A stretch of 64,000 nt of DNA from DSXH01 sp964532065. Lineage in GTDB: Bacteria; Bacteroidota; Ignavibacteria; Ignavibacteriales; Melioribacteraceae. Each line of letters starts with the position of its first letter. Within the stretch, counting starts at the first letter, position 1. The stretch covers positions 11,560 through 75,559 of the forward strand of contig CAZHHG010000008.1 of NCBI GenBank assembly GCA_964532065.1, in the 5' to 3' direction. Made by a program: the position numbers and the translations under genes. Below are positions 27,340 to 36,809 of this stretch, one piece after another. The notes beneath the pieces were generated by a model. It searched no databases, was not told the DNA's origin, and saw nothing but the letters and a program-made list of their open reading frames with translations.

Positions 27340-30300
27340 TTATTTTTTATGATTTTTAGGAAGTCTGATAATAAATTCCGTGAACTTACCCTCTTCAGTT
27401 TCGAAGAGCAATTCCCCTTTATGCTCTGCAACTACAATATCATAGCTAATTGAAAGACCGAGCCCTGTTCCTTTACCTGTCGGTTTGGTAGTAAAGAAAG
27501 GAGTAAAAAGTTCCCCTCTTATTTTTTCCGGAATTCCGTGTCCGTTATCCATAACCCGGATTTCAACAAACGAATCGGACTCAAGTGTTTTGACTCTGAT
27601 TCTGGCGGGTTCATCAGAGTTCAATTCCATTTTTTTTCTATGGGCTTCATAACAGCCGTTGGTAAGAATATTTAAGAATACCCGGCTGATATCCTGAGGA
27701 ATAACTTCAACTTTACTAATTCCTGAATCGTATTCCTTTTCAATTTTAATATTGAATGTTCCGTCCTGCGCACGCATTCCGTGATAAACTAGATTAAGAT
27801 CTTCATCGAGCATTGCATTAATATCTGTAGGCTGTTTTTCACCGGTTTTACCTCTTGAATGCTGAAGCATGCTATGAACAATACTGTCGGCACGCTTGCC
27901 ATGTTCTTTTGTTTTTTCAGCATTCTGTTTAAGAGAAACAAGAATCTCGTTGAAATTGTCGAGTGCGTCAGTTTCAAGCTTGAGGGAATGTTTATTGAAC
28001 TCCTCAATCAATTCGTTTACAAGTCCAACGGATAATTCCGAGAAATTATTAACGAAGTTGAGGGGATTTTTAATTTCATGTGCAATTCCCGCAGTAAGCT
28101 GACCGAGTGAGGCGAGTTTTTCCTGTGCAATAAGCTGTTTCTGTGTAGCTTGAAGATCTTCAAGAGTTTTATTTAATTCTTTATAGGCATTAGCATTATT
28201 TATTGCTATTCCGACATGAGCGGCTATTGTCCCGAGAAGGCGCATATCTCCCTCATTGAAAACATTTTCTGCTTCGGTGCTTTGTACACTAAGGACGCCA
28301 ATTATTTCACCCCCTACAGGAATTGGAACACCGAGATAGGAAGCCGAAGGGATTCCAATTCTTTTAATTCCTAATTCTTCACTCTTTTTATTTATTTCTT
28401 TATTGATAAGAAGTGGTTTTTTATCCAGTATAATTCTTGAAGATAATCCAATACCAAGTTTAATTGGCGTTAACTCCTCCCCAAAACAATAAGGAAATTC
28501 AATCATTTCATTTTCTTTATCGAGCAGCGCGAGATATACAATATTAGCTTTGAAAAGAGCCCGCACTTTTTCACCCACAAGATTTAGAAGTTTATCAATC
28601 TCAAGGTGCCCGACAATCGCCTGACTGATACTGTTAACAGTTCCAAGTTCAGCTGTATGTTTCTTACTGTCATCGAGCAGTCTTAAAGTTTCTTTGAACA
28701 GCCGGGCATTCTCCAAAGCAACGCTCATGCTGTTTGAGACAGTAGTTAGAAGACGGATATCCGATTCCGAAAAAGCATCCTCTCTCTCATAGTTCTCAAT
28801 CAGTATTAATCCTTTTGCTTCCGTGCCTAATAGAATCGGAACCATAATAAGGGATTTACTTACATCGGTGCCAGGTATAGTTGTCTTACCAAAAATTCCC
28901 AGTTTTTCTTTTTCCTCCGGAACATTCTTTTTAAGGAGAAGAGTTTTGCCTGAATCCAGAACATATTTGGAAAGAGGAGTCGGCTTCGATGAATTGATAT
29001 TAAGTTTCTCTCCATGTTCATATTCATAATAGAAATGAAGAATATCATTCTCTTTATCATAAAGCCTAATTCCAAGGTCCTGGAATCCAAGAGCATCTCT
29101 GAATTTATCCCCGACAAGATTTATTATCGATTCAATATCCATCTCCTGTACAAGTCCCTGTTGAATCGTATTGAGAATGGACAATTCCACATTCCGCTGC
29201 TCACTCTCAATAAGCAGCCGTTTTGTTTCTTCGAACAATCTGGCGTTTTCTAATGCGACGCCCATATTCGATGCGAGAGTCATAAGCAGAACTCCATCTT
29301 TCTCGGAATAGAGATTCTGCCTGTCCAAATCCTGTATTGTAATAACACCTGTAGTTTTTCCATTATGAATTATTGGGACGCCCAAGAACGATTCGGGCAT
29401 TTCGCCGTCAAGCACCTGGTCACCGCTATGTTCAATAATTTCCTGGCTCGATCCAAATATCAGCGGCAGTTGTGTTTCAATTATTTCATTTCTATCAGGA
29501 TCGATCTCGATCGGTTTATCGAAGTAATACCTCCGGTTTTTTTCAATCACATATCGATGATGAATTTTATTATCAACCGAGTCATAAGTAGAAATAGATA
29601 CAACCTGCGCGTTGAAGACTTCTTTAATTTTATCTCCGACAAGATCAATGATGGACTGGAAATCGAGCTGCTTTGCTAATCCTTCACCAACGCTATTTAT
29701 AATTTCCAGCTCAGCAGCTTGCTGTTTTGTTTTATCCAGAAGTTTATTTGTCTCATCAAACAGTCTTGCGTTTTCCAAAGCGACAATCATACTATTTGTC
29801 AGCGTGGTAAGAAGTCTTAAATCAGATTCTGAAAATGCATTTTCTTTATCAACATTTTGCAGACTGACGGATCCTCTAACCAGGTCGCCGGCAATCATCG
29901 GGACAAACACAGCAGATTTAGGAGGCTGTCCGGCAGTTACACCTGGGCTTCCATATTTTTTGGCAGTTTCAACATAATTCTCTTTTATATCGAGCGGTTT
30001 TTTTGTCTCAATAAGTAATTTACTGTTCCAATTAAAAGGTCTTGGATCTACCTGCTGTCTTTCCCCTTTTTCAATAGCATATTGCCAGTGTTCCAAACCT
30101 GTATCGTGATCAAATGTTCTGATTACAAGAGTCTGGGTATCCGGAAACAAAGCACAGAGACGATCGCCCACCAGATTATAAATGCCATGCATATCAAGTT
30201 CTTTTGCCAGACCCTCCTGAACGCTATTGATAACCGAAAGCTCGGCCGTACGCTGCTCGGTTTCTTTTAAGAGGCGGTTTGTCTCATCAAATAACCTTGC

Positions 30301-31368
30301 GTTTTCAAGCGCGACACTCATACTATTAGCAAGAGTGGTTAAAAGCCGCAAATCAGAATCACTAAATGCATCCTCCTTATCAAGATTCTGCAGACTAATA
30401 ACACCGGTAACTTCATCACCGGCTATCATTGGTACAAACACAAGGGATTTTGCTCTTTCACCAAACAATACAACATTATCATACTTTACAGCTTCCTTCT
30501 CCTCATCTCTATTAATTAATAATGGCTTAACAGTATCAATTACATGCTTGCGAAATCCTTTCAGCAGGCGGGGTCCAATAAGTGTTCGATCCCCTTTTTC
30601 AAAAGAATAGCAGTCTTCAATCATATTGCTTTTCTTATCATACTTAACAATATCAATTACCTGGGCATTAAATATTTCTCTTATTTTCTCCCCGACTAAT
30701 TCGTAGATACTATTGATATCGAGTTCTTTAGCTAATCCTTCCTGAACACTATTGATAATTGAAAGTTCAGCGGTTCTCTGTTCGGTTTCATTAAGTAATC
30801 TTTTGGTTTCATCAAAAAGTTTAGCGTTTTGTAAAGCAACACCCATGTTTGTAACAATAATTGAAAGCAGGCGGACTTTTTCATCATTATAATCATTTTT
30901 CTTATAGCTCTGAATGCTCACAACACCAATCACTTTATCGCCAGCAATGATCGGAACGCCGATATAGGTTTCTGTTTTTTCTTCTTCCGATTGAACAAGA
31001 ACTCCTAATTTGATGGCTTCCTCAAAGGTGCCATGACATAACGGTCTGCCGGATTTAATAATCTTGGATGTTAGTCCTTCGCCAAGCAGGAATGGCTCTG
31101 CTTCCTGATAATCGCGATAGAAAGAATATGGAACATGAATAATATTTGTTGATTCTTCCAATAAAAGGATTTCGGTTACTTCTGCTTTAAAGATATCTCT
31201 TACTTTATCACCGATAATTTTGATTATTGTATCAATACTAAGCTGTTTTGAAATTGCTTCACTTACACTGCTTATAATCGCAAGTTCTGCTTCCCTTTGA
31301 GCCAGCTGTTTTTTCAATAATTCTCTTTCAGATTCAGCCGGTGCTACTTTTGTTTTATTAACCTTCAT
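27340..31368 (-). CDS. Soluble histidine kinase with six tandem GAF domains
   Basis: This 1342-residue protein has no membrane segment. Six GAF domains follow one another, each preceded by the same linker (AELSIINSVQEGLAKELD) and ended by a VALENARLFDET helix. The HisKA domain (LTAGIAHEIKNPLNF, with the phosphorylated His) and HATPase_c (NILTNGCYEA, DNGHGIP, GTGLGLSIS) form about residues 1095-1340. The repeats are alike enough to show serial in-gene duplication. GAF domains bind small ligands or cofactors, but none can be named from this sequence. AAGGATT lies before the ATG. The gene is 45 bp downstream of a lone receiver and 3 bp upstream of the receiver-PP2C gene, so it probably phosphorylates both. 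Confidence 0.95.
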   Translation of the reverse strand: MKVNKTKVAPAESERELLKKQLAQREAELAIISSVSEAISKQLSIDTIIKIIGDKVRDIFKAEVTEILLLEESTNIIHVPYSFYRDYQEAEPFLLGEGLTSKIIKSGRPLCHGTFEEAIKLGVLVQSEEEKTETYIGVPIIAGDKVIGVVSIQSYKKNDYNDEKVRLLSIIVTNMGVALQNAKLFDETKRLLNETEQRTAELSIINSVQEGLAKELDINSIYELVGEKIREIFNAQVIDIVKYDKKSNMIEDCYSFEKGDRTLIGPRLLKGFRKHVIDTVKPLLINRDEEKEAVKYDNVVLFGERAKSLVFVPMIAGDEVTGVISLQNLDKEDAFSDSDLRLLTTLANSMSVALENARLFDETNRLLKETEQRTAELSVINSVQEGLAKELDMHGIYNLVGDRLCALFPDTQTLVIRTFDHDTGLEHWQYAIEKGERQQVDPRPFNWNSKLLIETKKPLDIKENYVETAKKYGSPGVTAGQPPKSAVFVPMIAGDLVRGSVSLQNVDKENAFSESDLRLLTTLTNSMIVALENARLFDETNKLLDKTKQQAAELEIINSVGEGLAKQLDFQSIIDLVGDKIKEVFNAQVVSISTYDSVDNKIHHRYVIEKNRRYYFDKPIEIDPDRNEIIETQLPLIFGSSQEIIEHSGDQVLDGEMPESFLGVPIIHNGKTTGVITIQDLDRQNLYSEKDGVLLMTLASNMGVALENARLFEETKRLLIESEQRNVELSILNTIQQGLVQEMDIESIINLVGDKFRDALGFQDLGIRLYDKENDILHFYYEYEHGEKLNINSSKPTPLSKYVLDSGKTLLLKKNVPEEKEKLGIFGKTTIPGTDVSKSLIMVPILLGTEAKGLILIENYEREDAFSESDIRLLTTVSNSMSVALENARLFKETLRLLDDSKKHTAELGTVNSISQAIVGHLEIDKLLNLVGEKVRALFKANIVYLALLDKENEMIEFPYCFGEELTPIKLGIGLSSRIILDKKPLLINKEINKKSEELGIKRIGIPSASYLGVPIPVGGEIIGVLSVQSTEAENVFNEGDMRLLGTIAAHVGIAINNANAYKELNKTLEDLQATQKQLIAQEKLASLGQLTAGIAHEIKNPLNFVNNFSELSVGLVNELIEEFNKHSLKLETDALDNFNEILVSLKQNAEKTKEHGKRADSIVHSMLQHSRGKTGEKQPTDINAMLDEDLNLVYHGMRAQDGTFNIKIEKEYDSGISKVEVIPQDISRVFLNILTNGCYEAHRKKMELNSDEPARIRVKTLESDSFVEIRVMDNGHGIPEKIRGELFTPFFTTKPTGKGTGLGLSISYDIVVAEHKGELLFETEEGKFTEFIIRLPKNHKK

Positions 31369-31413
31369 TTATAATCCTTATTTATAATAAGAATAGATGA
31401 TAAAATTTCTTAA

Positions 31414-31779
31414 TTAGGGAAGCACTTTTTCTTTGAGTTGATCGAAATTAATCGGTTTTGTCATATAGTCGTCGCATCCGTATTCTAACGCTTTTTCATA
31501 ATTATTCTGGTCGCCATAGGCTGTAATCATAGCTACTTTTAATTCAGGATAATTGTCTTTTATCCATTTCAGAAGTTCAAGTCCATTAATACCCGGCATG
31601 TTGATATCGGAAAGTATCTGTTTAACCTCACCAGGCCCATTCGATTTAAGATAATCCTGAGCTTCCTCCCCCGAAAAAGCAAATAGGAAAGCAAGCTTAC
31701 CGGATTTTATTTCTTTACGGAATGTCTGCTCAAAAAGTAATTTCACGTCCTGTTCGTCATCCACAACCATAATTTTCAT
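31414..31779 (-). CDS. Stand-alone response-regulator receiver
   Basis: This 121-residue protein is a single receiver domain: MVVDDEQDV (acidic pocket), D58 in LSDINMPG, AMITAYGD and K in YMTKPIN. There is no output domain. It carries the same FRKEIKSGK insertion as the receiver of the receiver-PP2C protein, which suggests a common origin within this cluster. It lies between the 888-residue PP2C sensor gene (39 bp upstream) and the histidine kinase gene (45 bp downstream). It may act as a phosphate sink, an intermediate, or a protein-interaction switch. Confidence 0.93.
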   Translation of the reverse strand: MKIMVVDDEQDVKLLFEQTFRKEIKSGKLAFLFAFSGEEAQDYLKSNGPGEVKQILSDINMPGINGLELLKWIKDNYPELKVAMITAYGDQNNYEKALEYGCDDYMTKPINFDQLKEKVLP

Positions 31780-31817
31780 AGCATTATCCTTTCAATAATT
31801 AGTAATAAGTTTTATTA

Positions 31818-34484
31818 TCATTTTACTTTAACAGCAATAAAAGTAATATCATCATTCTGTTCCATATCCCCTTTCCAGTGTTTGGCTTCAATTTCTAAAG
31901 CAGAAATTATCTCACCGGAGCTTTTGTTTCCGTTTACATTTAATATTCTCTTTAGCCTTTCATAGCCGTACATTTCTTCATCTGCATTCTGAAGCTCCGG
32001 CAATCCGTCGCTAAGTAATAAAATTGTATCGCCAGAATTCAATTCAGTTGAAAAAACTTCATAATCAGTTTTTCTCATAGCCCCTAAGGGTAATCCGTGC
32101 AATGCAACCTCCTCAACTAAATCGATATCCTTCCTGTATATAAAGACCGGCGGAATTCCAGCATTGACTATTTTTATTTCCCGTCCGTAGATATTAACCA
32201 TTGAAAAGGCGATCATCATCTTTGATAGAGCCATTTTTTTTAATGTTTCATTAGAAGAGATAAAAAATTGTTTTATGTCTAATCTGGCAGAGTCCGCAAC
32301 AAAAAGCGATTTCATCATAGATACGAGTGTACCCGCCTTTAATCCATGTCCAGTTGCATCTCCCAGACAGATATTTAACGAACCATTATCCTTAGTTGAA
32401 AAATCATAATAATCTCCGCCTACTTCAGTTGCTGTCTGCATATAAACCGCGATATCCAATTTTGAAAGTTTCGGTAATTCTTTCGGAAGCATGGCAAACT
32501 GAAGTTTTCTTGCTTCTTCAAGTTCCATGGATTTACGTTCATTCTCGGCTTGTATTATTTTCTTTTGTGTTTCGGCTTTTTGAAGATCGAGAAACCTCGT
32601 ATAAGTCTGATTAAAAACCTTAGTAAACCTTTCCACAATATTTGCATGTGCTTCCGATAAAGGTGAAAGACTACTTGCAATTAGGGAGCCAAAATCATCT
32701 GAGGAAATTGTAAGGTGAATAGACTCTACGGCCGACATGTCTGCTTTTATAAAATCAGGTAGTTTAGCAAGACCGGTTTGAGTAAACCCGAATTCATCCC
32801 AATTCTTTTTTTCTTCTCCTGCCAGATGATATTGCCACTTTTTACGTTTCGTATGCCAGCCATCCAAATATGCATTATGAGAGGGATGTGAATTGTTTTG
32901 TACAAAAAATCCATTATTTGAAAGCAGTCCTTCTTTTCCGGAGAGATACCAGTTAATTCCCAATGTGTTAGGATCAACAATCATAATTATGCATCTATCC
33001 AACTGGGCATCCAGTTTTATCAATTCAGTAAACATTTCAAATACTACAGCGCTCAAATCTGCAGAGTTAAACATTGCCATGCTTCTGCTTCGTACTCTTT
33101 CCAACGCTGCCTCAATCTGCGCTTCTCTTGCCTGAGCTTCTGCCTTTTGCAAATCGAGAAAACGTATATAGGATTGTTCAAAGACATTCCCGAAACGTTT
33201 CAGAATTTTATTGTCATCATCAGAGAATTTTTTTCCGTTGTGGTTGGTAATTGAAATACTTGTAAGGCTGGATATCGCAACTGATCTAGTATATCCCCCT
33301 TTTCTTGATAATAATTCCTCCTTCTTTTGCTGCGGTAAACTATTCCAGGGTGGAAAATTAAAAAGATGTTTAAAGAGAATGATCTTTTCCTCGTCGCTCC
33401 GTTCTTCCGTGAAGAAATTATTTTTTCTTTTAATGGCATTTCTAAGTTCAATAAAAATAGGACTATCTAAAAAAGGGACATTAACTTTTTGAACGTACTC
33501 TGCCATCCCGCCGGATGCCCAAAGTTGAAGACCATTATCTACTTGATCATTAATGGCAATCCATACTCCTCCGTTAATATCAAGATTCATACTGTACAAT
33601 TGCTGTGCAAGCAAATTTACAACTTCCTGCAATTCGGAAGTATTATGCATGGCGAGACTTCTTGCTCTCACTCTTTCCAATGCAAGCTGAATTTCCGATT
33701 CTCTTGCCTGTGCTTCAGCTTTTTCAATATCCAGATACCTTTGATATGACAGCTCAAAAACTTTAAGGAATCTTTTAAATAAATTTATTTCCTCTTCTGC
33801 GAGGGGTTGATAAGTTGATATTCCGAGAGCTACGGGTCCAAGTGAAAACCAATAATAATTTAGCGATGAAGCGGTCTCAAGGAAGTTATCAATAAAAACA
33901 TTTGTTGTTTTCTGATAAGCAATCCAATCTATAACTTCTTTGCCATTAATATGAGTAATGAAAAATTCACCCTTGCCTTTCAGCATTTTCTCGGCAAATT
34001 CCTGATGTAACTCATTATTTGTATACGTGGTTTCTGTTATAAAGGTTTTATCGTGCTTAGCATAATATTCATAGTTCATGTAGGTGCCGCGGTTCTCATA
34101 AAAGATTGCGGTCTGAACATTCCGGATTTCGGCAACACCTAAAAATTCGAGTTGAAGAGAAATTGTTTTGCAAACCTCAAGCATATCATCCGGTTTTCTC
34201 ATCGCCATAGCTATTGTACGGACTTTCTCAAGCGATTTTTCAATTTCCAGTTCGCGGTTTTGCGCTTCAACTGCTTTTCTTTTTTGCTCAAGCTCCTCAA
34301 TTGTTTCTTCAAGAAGTATGGAGGTTGTTTTCTTAACTTTTTCAGTTCTATCAAGCTTGAAAGCAGTAATCTCTAATTCCTTATTAACATCATGCAGAGC
34401 TTTAACCGCATTATTCTTCTCTTCATCTGTAATGCTTTGATTATTCTGAATCAGCTTTATAATATTTTCAATTTTCTGATTCAT
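31818..34484 (-). CDS. PP2C phosphatase with three ERVR-linked sensor modules
   Basis: This 888-residue cytosolic protein has an N-terminal coiled coil (about 1-95). Three similar sensor modules follow, each introduced by a helix of the type ALERVRARSLAMH (also VRTIAMAMRK and ERVRSRSMAMF) and closed by FE-x-SY-x-RFLDLQKAEAQ. The modules look GAF-like, but I cannot name the family with certainty. Residues from about 655 to the end form a SpoIIE/RsbU PP2C domain (QFAMLPKELPKL, VGGDYYDF, LGDATGHGLKAG, LLLSDGLPE). It starts directly after the stop of the FIST gene with no gap and is followed 39 bp later by a receiver gene. The role is stimulus-controlled dephosphorylation of a STAS protein. Confidence 0.9.
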   Translation of the reverse strand: MNQKIENIIKLIQNNQSITDEEKNNAVKALHDVNKELEITAFKLDRTEKVKKTTSILLEETIEELEQKRKAVEAQNRELEIEKSLEKVRTIAMAMRKPDDMLEVCKTISLQLEFLGVAEIRNVQTAIFYENRGTYMNYEYYAKHDKTFITETTYTNNELHQEFAEKMLKGKGEFFITHINGKEVIDWIAYQKTTNVFIDNFLETASSLNYYWFSLGPVALGISTYQPLAEEEINLFKRFLKVFELSYQRYLDIEKAEAQARESEIQLALERVRARSLAMHNTSELQEVVNLLAQQLYSMNLDINGGVWIAINDQVDNGLQLWASGGMAEYVQKVNVPFLDSPIFIELRNAIKRKNNFFTEERSDEEKIILFKHLFNFPPWNSLPQQKKEELLSRKGGYTRSVAISSLTSISITNHNGKKFSDDDNKILKRFGNVFEQSYIRFLDLQKAEAQAREAQIEAALERVRSRSMAMFNSADLSAVVFEMFTELIKLDAQLDRCIIMIVDPNTLGINWYLSGKEGLLSNNGFFVQNNSHPSHNAYLDGWHTKRKKWQYHLAGEEKKNWDEFGFTQTGLAKLPDFIKADMSAVESIHLTISSDDFGSLIASSLSPLSEAHANIVERFTKVFNQTYTRFLDLQKAETQKKIIQAENERKSMELEEARKLQFAMLPKELPKLSKLDIAVYMQTATEVGGDYYDFSTKDNGSLNICLGDATGHGLKAGTLVSMMKSLFVADSARLDIKQFFISSNETLKKMALSKMMIAFSMVNIYGREIKIVNAGIPPVFIYRKDIDLVEEVALHGLPLGAMRKTDYEVFSTELNSGDTILLLSDGLPELQNADEEMYGYERLKRILNVNGNKSSGEIISALEIEAKHWKGDMEQNDDITFIAVKVK

Positions 34485-35624
34485 TTATTTTTCTTTTAAT
34501 GCAACAACACATGTGGTTAGATTATGCATTTCAAGGTTGCCGCCTGTTGCACGCGCCAGCTCAGCATTGGAGAACATGCCAGCCATGGGAACATTCCAGA
34601 CCTTCTTTACTCCTTCGATCTCCATATTCATCATTGGCCCGAACACCAGGATGCGTCCTGCACAACTGAAAACAACAACTGCATCTGCGTCAGGCATTTC
34701 GGTTTCTTTCAATTCTCTAACGCCATGGATCACTTTTTCCATGACATCAAAATCCGGTGGAATGGAAAAGCGTATTTTGGAACCTTGCGGCACCGAACCA
34801 CTACAATAGAATGAACGGTCATTCCAATCTATCACCAGCCCTGGACGCATCACAGGATCACCTTTCGGTCTTTGAAGCTGCAATGGCAGGTTCGCAGCTA
34901 TTTCCATCATCAAGCCCTCATTGTCGGGCGATACATTTTCAATTCCACCATACTTTGTTGTAATATCCAAAACAGGAATGTCGTCAACAGTATAAACATG
35001 GTTGCCCTCACTCTTGGTCACAGTTTTTTCAGTACCAATAGCCTTCCAGCCGCATGTAGCCCTACCCTTGATTAGTATTTTACTTTCATCCAGAGCCAAC
35101 GCAACTATGCCCCTGTTGGTCTCTATTCCATTTGTAAATACATACTGTTCGGTAAAGGTATAGTCATCAGAAGCCATTCCGCCATAAACATTCACTTCTT
35201 TTCCAACCACTTCCTCAAAACCAAAAAGCAGTTGCTCGGCATCCGTTTCCAGATGGCTGGCTGAAATAAGGAAAGCAGGAGTAGAGTATTTTGCCATGGC
35301 TCTTTGTGCAATACTAACGGCTGTTTCACGGAAGTGTTTTTCTGGGAATTCATACAGAAAGATTTGGAAATAATCCTTGTTCATTTCAAGAAGCAACATG
35401 ACAGTTGTCCCTTTTTCCGTCGTCTCATCAATGAACTCTCCGCTCGTGGTAGCACCAAAAATGGATATCCCATGACTATCAAGAATCCCGCAGATGGCTT
35501 TTCTGTCCTGACTTATCGACAAAAAAACTATTGCAAGAGTAGGCTTAAAACCATCTACCATACATTCAGCAATAGCCGTTTTAATTTCTTCCGGTGATCT
35601 TCCCTTTATTGATTTTGCTTTCAT
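34485..35624 (-). CDS. FIST-domain sensor protein, copy 2
   Basis: This 379-residue protein has the FIST N domain (FKPTLAIVFLSISQDRKAI, FGATTSGEFIDE) and the C-terminal FIST_C domain (VFSCAGRILVFGPMMNMEIE, MAGMFSNAELARATGGN). FIST proteins are predicted cytosolic sensors that bind small ligands and often accompany histidine kinases or GGDEF proteins. There is no membrane segment or output domain, so it must act through a partner. It is homologous to the gene just upstream and its stop abuts the start of the 888-residue PP2C sensor, which is a likely partner. Confidence 0.92.
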   Translation of the reverse strand: MKAKSIKGRSPEEIKTAIAECMVDGFKPTLAIVFLSISQDRKAICGILDSHGISIFGATTSGEFIDETTEKGTTVMLLLEMNKDYFQIFLYEFPEKHFRETAVSIAQRAMAKYSTPAFLISASHLETDAEQLLFGFEEVVGKEVNVYGGMASDDYTFTEQYVFTNGIETNRGIVALALDESKILIKGRATCGWKAIGTEKTVTKSEGNHVYTVDDIPVLDITTKYGGIENVSPDNEGLMMEIAANLPLQLQRPKGDPVMRPGLVIDWNDRSFYCSGSVPQGSKIRFSIPPDFDVMEKVIHGVRELKETEMPDADAVVVFSCAGRILVFGPMMNMEIEGVKKVWNVPMAGMFSNAELARATGGNLEMHNLTTCVVALKEK

Positions 35625-35643
35625 TATTTCTCTGCTTAAAAAT

Positions 35644-36786
35644 TTATTTTTCTTTTAATGCAACCCAGCAGCATGTCATGTTATGAAATTCATTATCACC
35701 GCCAGTTGCTCTGCCATACTCGCCATAAGTAAAAAACCCGCCCATTGGAACTTGAAACGCACTTCTAATGCCTTCCAATTCATCTTTTGTTAGAGGACCA
35801 AATACATCAAGTCTGCCTATACATGAAAACATAAGAAGGGCGTCGGCTTCGGGCATTTCAGCTGATTGAATTTTCTTTGCATCCGCGCTTACTTCTTCAA
35901 TCACTTCAAAATCAGGCGGTAATGTTAAACGTATTTTATCACCCACTTTTACTCTGCCGGAGACTGCCATTCCCTTATTATCCCAATTTAATCCCATTGA
36001 AGAACGTATTAACGGCTCCCCTTTTTCTTTTGAAAGACTGAGTATTACAGTACCGATATTAAACTCTTTGTACTTTTCTTCAGATAAATTTAAGCCCAGA
36101 AATTTCGGCATGAATTCCGCAGCCGGCTGATTATCAATCTCCAGAATCCAGTTACCCTCAACTTTAGTAATTGTCTTTTGAGTACCAACCGGTTTTTGTC
36201 CCGTTGCTGCCCGTCCTTTTACTATAACATTATTATTATCAAGTACGAGAAGCAGAATACCATTATTCGTTTCTTTATAATTTGTGAATGTGAAAGTTTC
36301 TTTAAATCGAAGGTCATCGCCGGCACCGCCACCCCAAATTACAGCATCTTTACCGGCTACTTCCGAAATACTGTACAGAATTTTTTCGCCGACAGCCATT
36401 TCTGTTATATCAGCTACACTGTTAGAGAGTATAAACGCCGGTTTCTCATAAAGCTTTAATGCATTATTAGTCATGGTTTTGGCTAATTCAACCGGATCAG
36501 TATTACCATATTCCTGAAGTAATATTTTAAAGTTTGCTCTATTCATATCCATCAGCAGAATCGAAATACTTTCATGCAGAACTTCGCTATTGCTTATTTC
36601 ACCGCTACTTGTCACTCCGAAAATCTGGATATCATGATTATCCAGCATGCTTATCAATTCTTCTCTTTCATGTTTGATAGAGATAAACACAAACGCAAGA
36701 GTTGGTTTAAATTGATCACTCAAACACTGCTGAAATGCTATTTTAATTTCACTAATGGAGCGACCATTAATTGATTTAGCTTTCAT
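35644..36786 (-). CDS. FIST-domain sensor protein, copy 1
   Basis: This 380-residue protein is homologous to the next gene over its full length and begins with the same MKAKSI-GRS motif. FIST_N (FKPTLAFVFISIKHEREELI, FGVTSSGEISN) and FIST_C (LMFSCIGRLDVFGPL, GGFFTYGEYGRATGGDNEFHN) are both complete. It is 19 bp upstream of copy 2 and 23 bp downstream of the Reg_prop-PP2C gene. The two copies differ in the predicted ligand-facing parts, so they may sense different small molecules. FIST ligand binding is established only for the family in general. Confidence 0.92.
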   Translation of the reverse strand: MKAKSINGRSISEIKIAFQQCLSDQFKPTLAFVFISIKHEREELISMLDNHDIQIFGVTSSGEISNSEVLHESISILLMDMNRANFKILLQEYGNTDPVELAKTMTNNALKLYEKPAFILSNSVADITEMAVGEKILYSISEVAGKDAVIWGGGAGDDLRFKETFTFTNYKETNNGILLLVLDNNNVIVKGRAATGQKPVGTQKTITKVEGNWILEIDNQPAAEFMPKFLGLNLSEEKYKEFNIGTVILSLSKEKGEPLIRSSMGLNWDNKGMAVSGRVKVGDKIRLTLPPDFEVIEEVSADAKKIQSAEMPEADALLMFSCIGRLDVFGPLTKDELEGIRSAFQVPMGGFFTYGEYGRATGGDNEFHNMTCCWVALKEK

Positions 36787-36809
36787 AAAGACTCAGAAAA
36801 TATTTTAAT

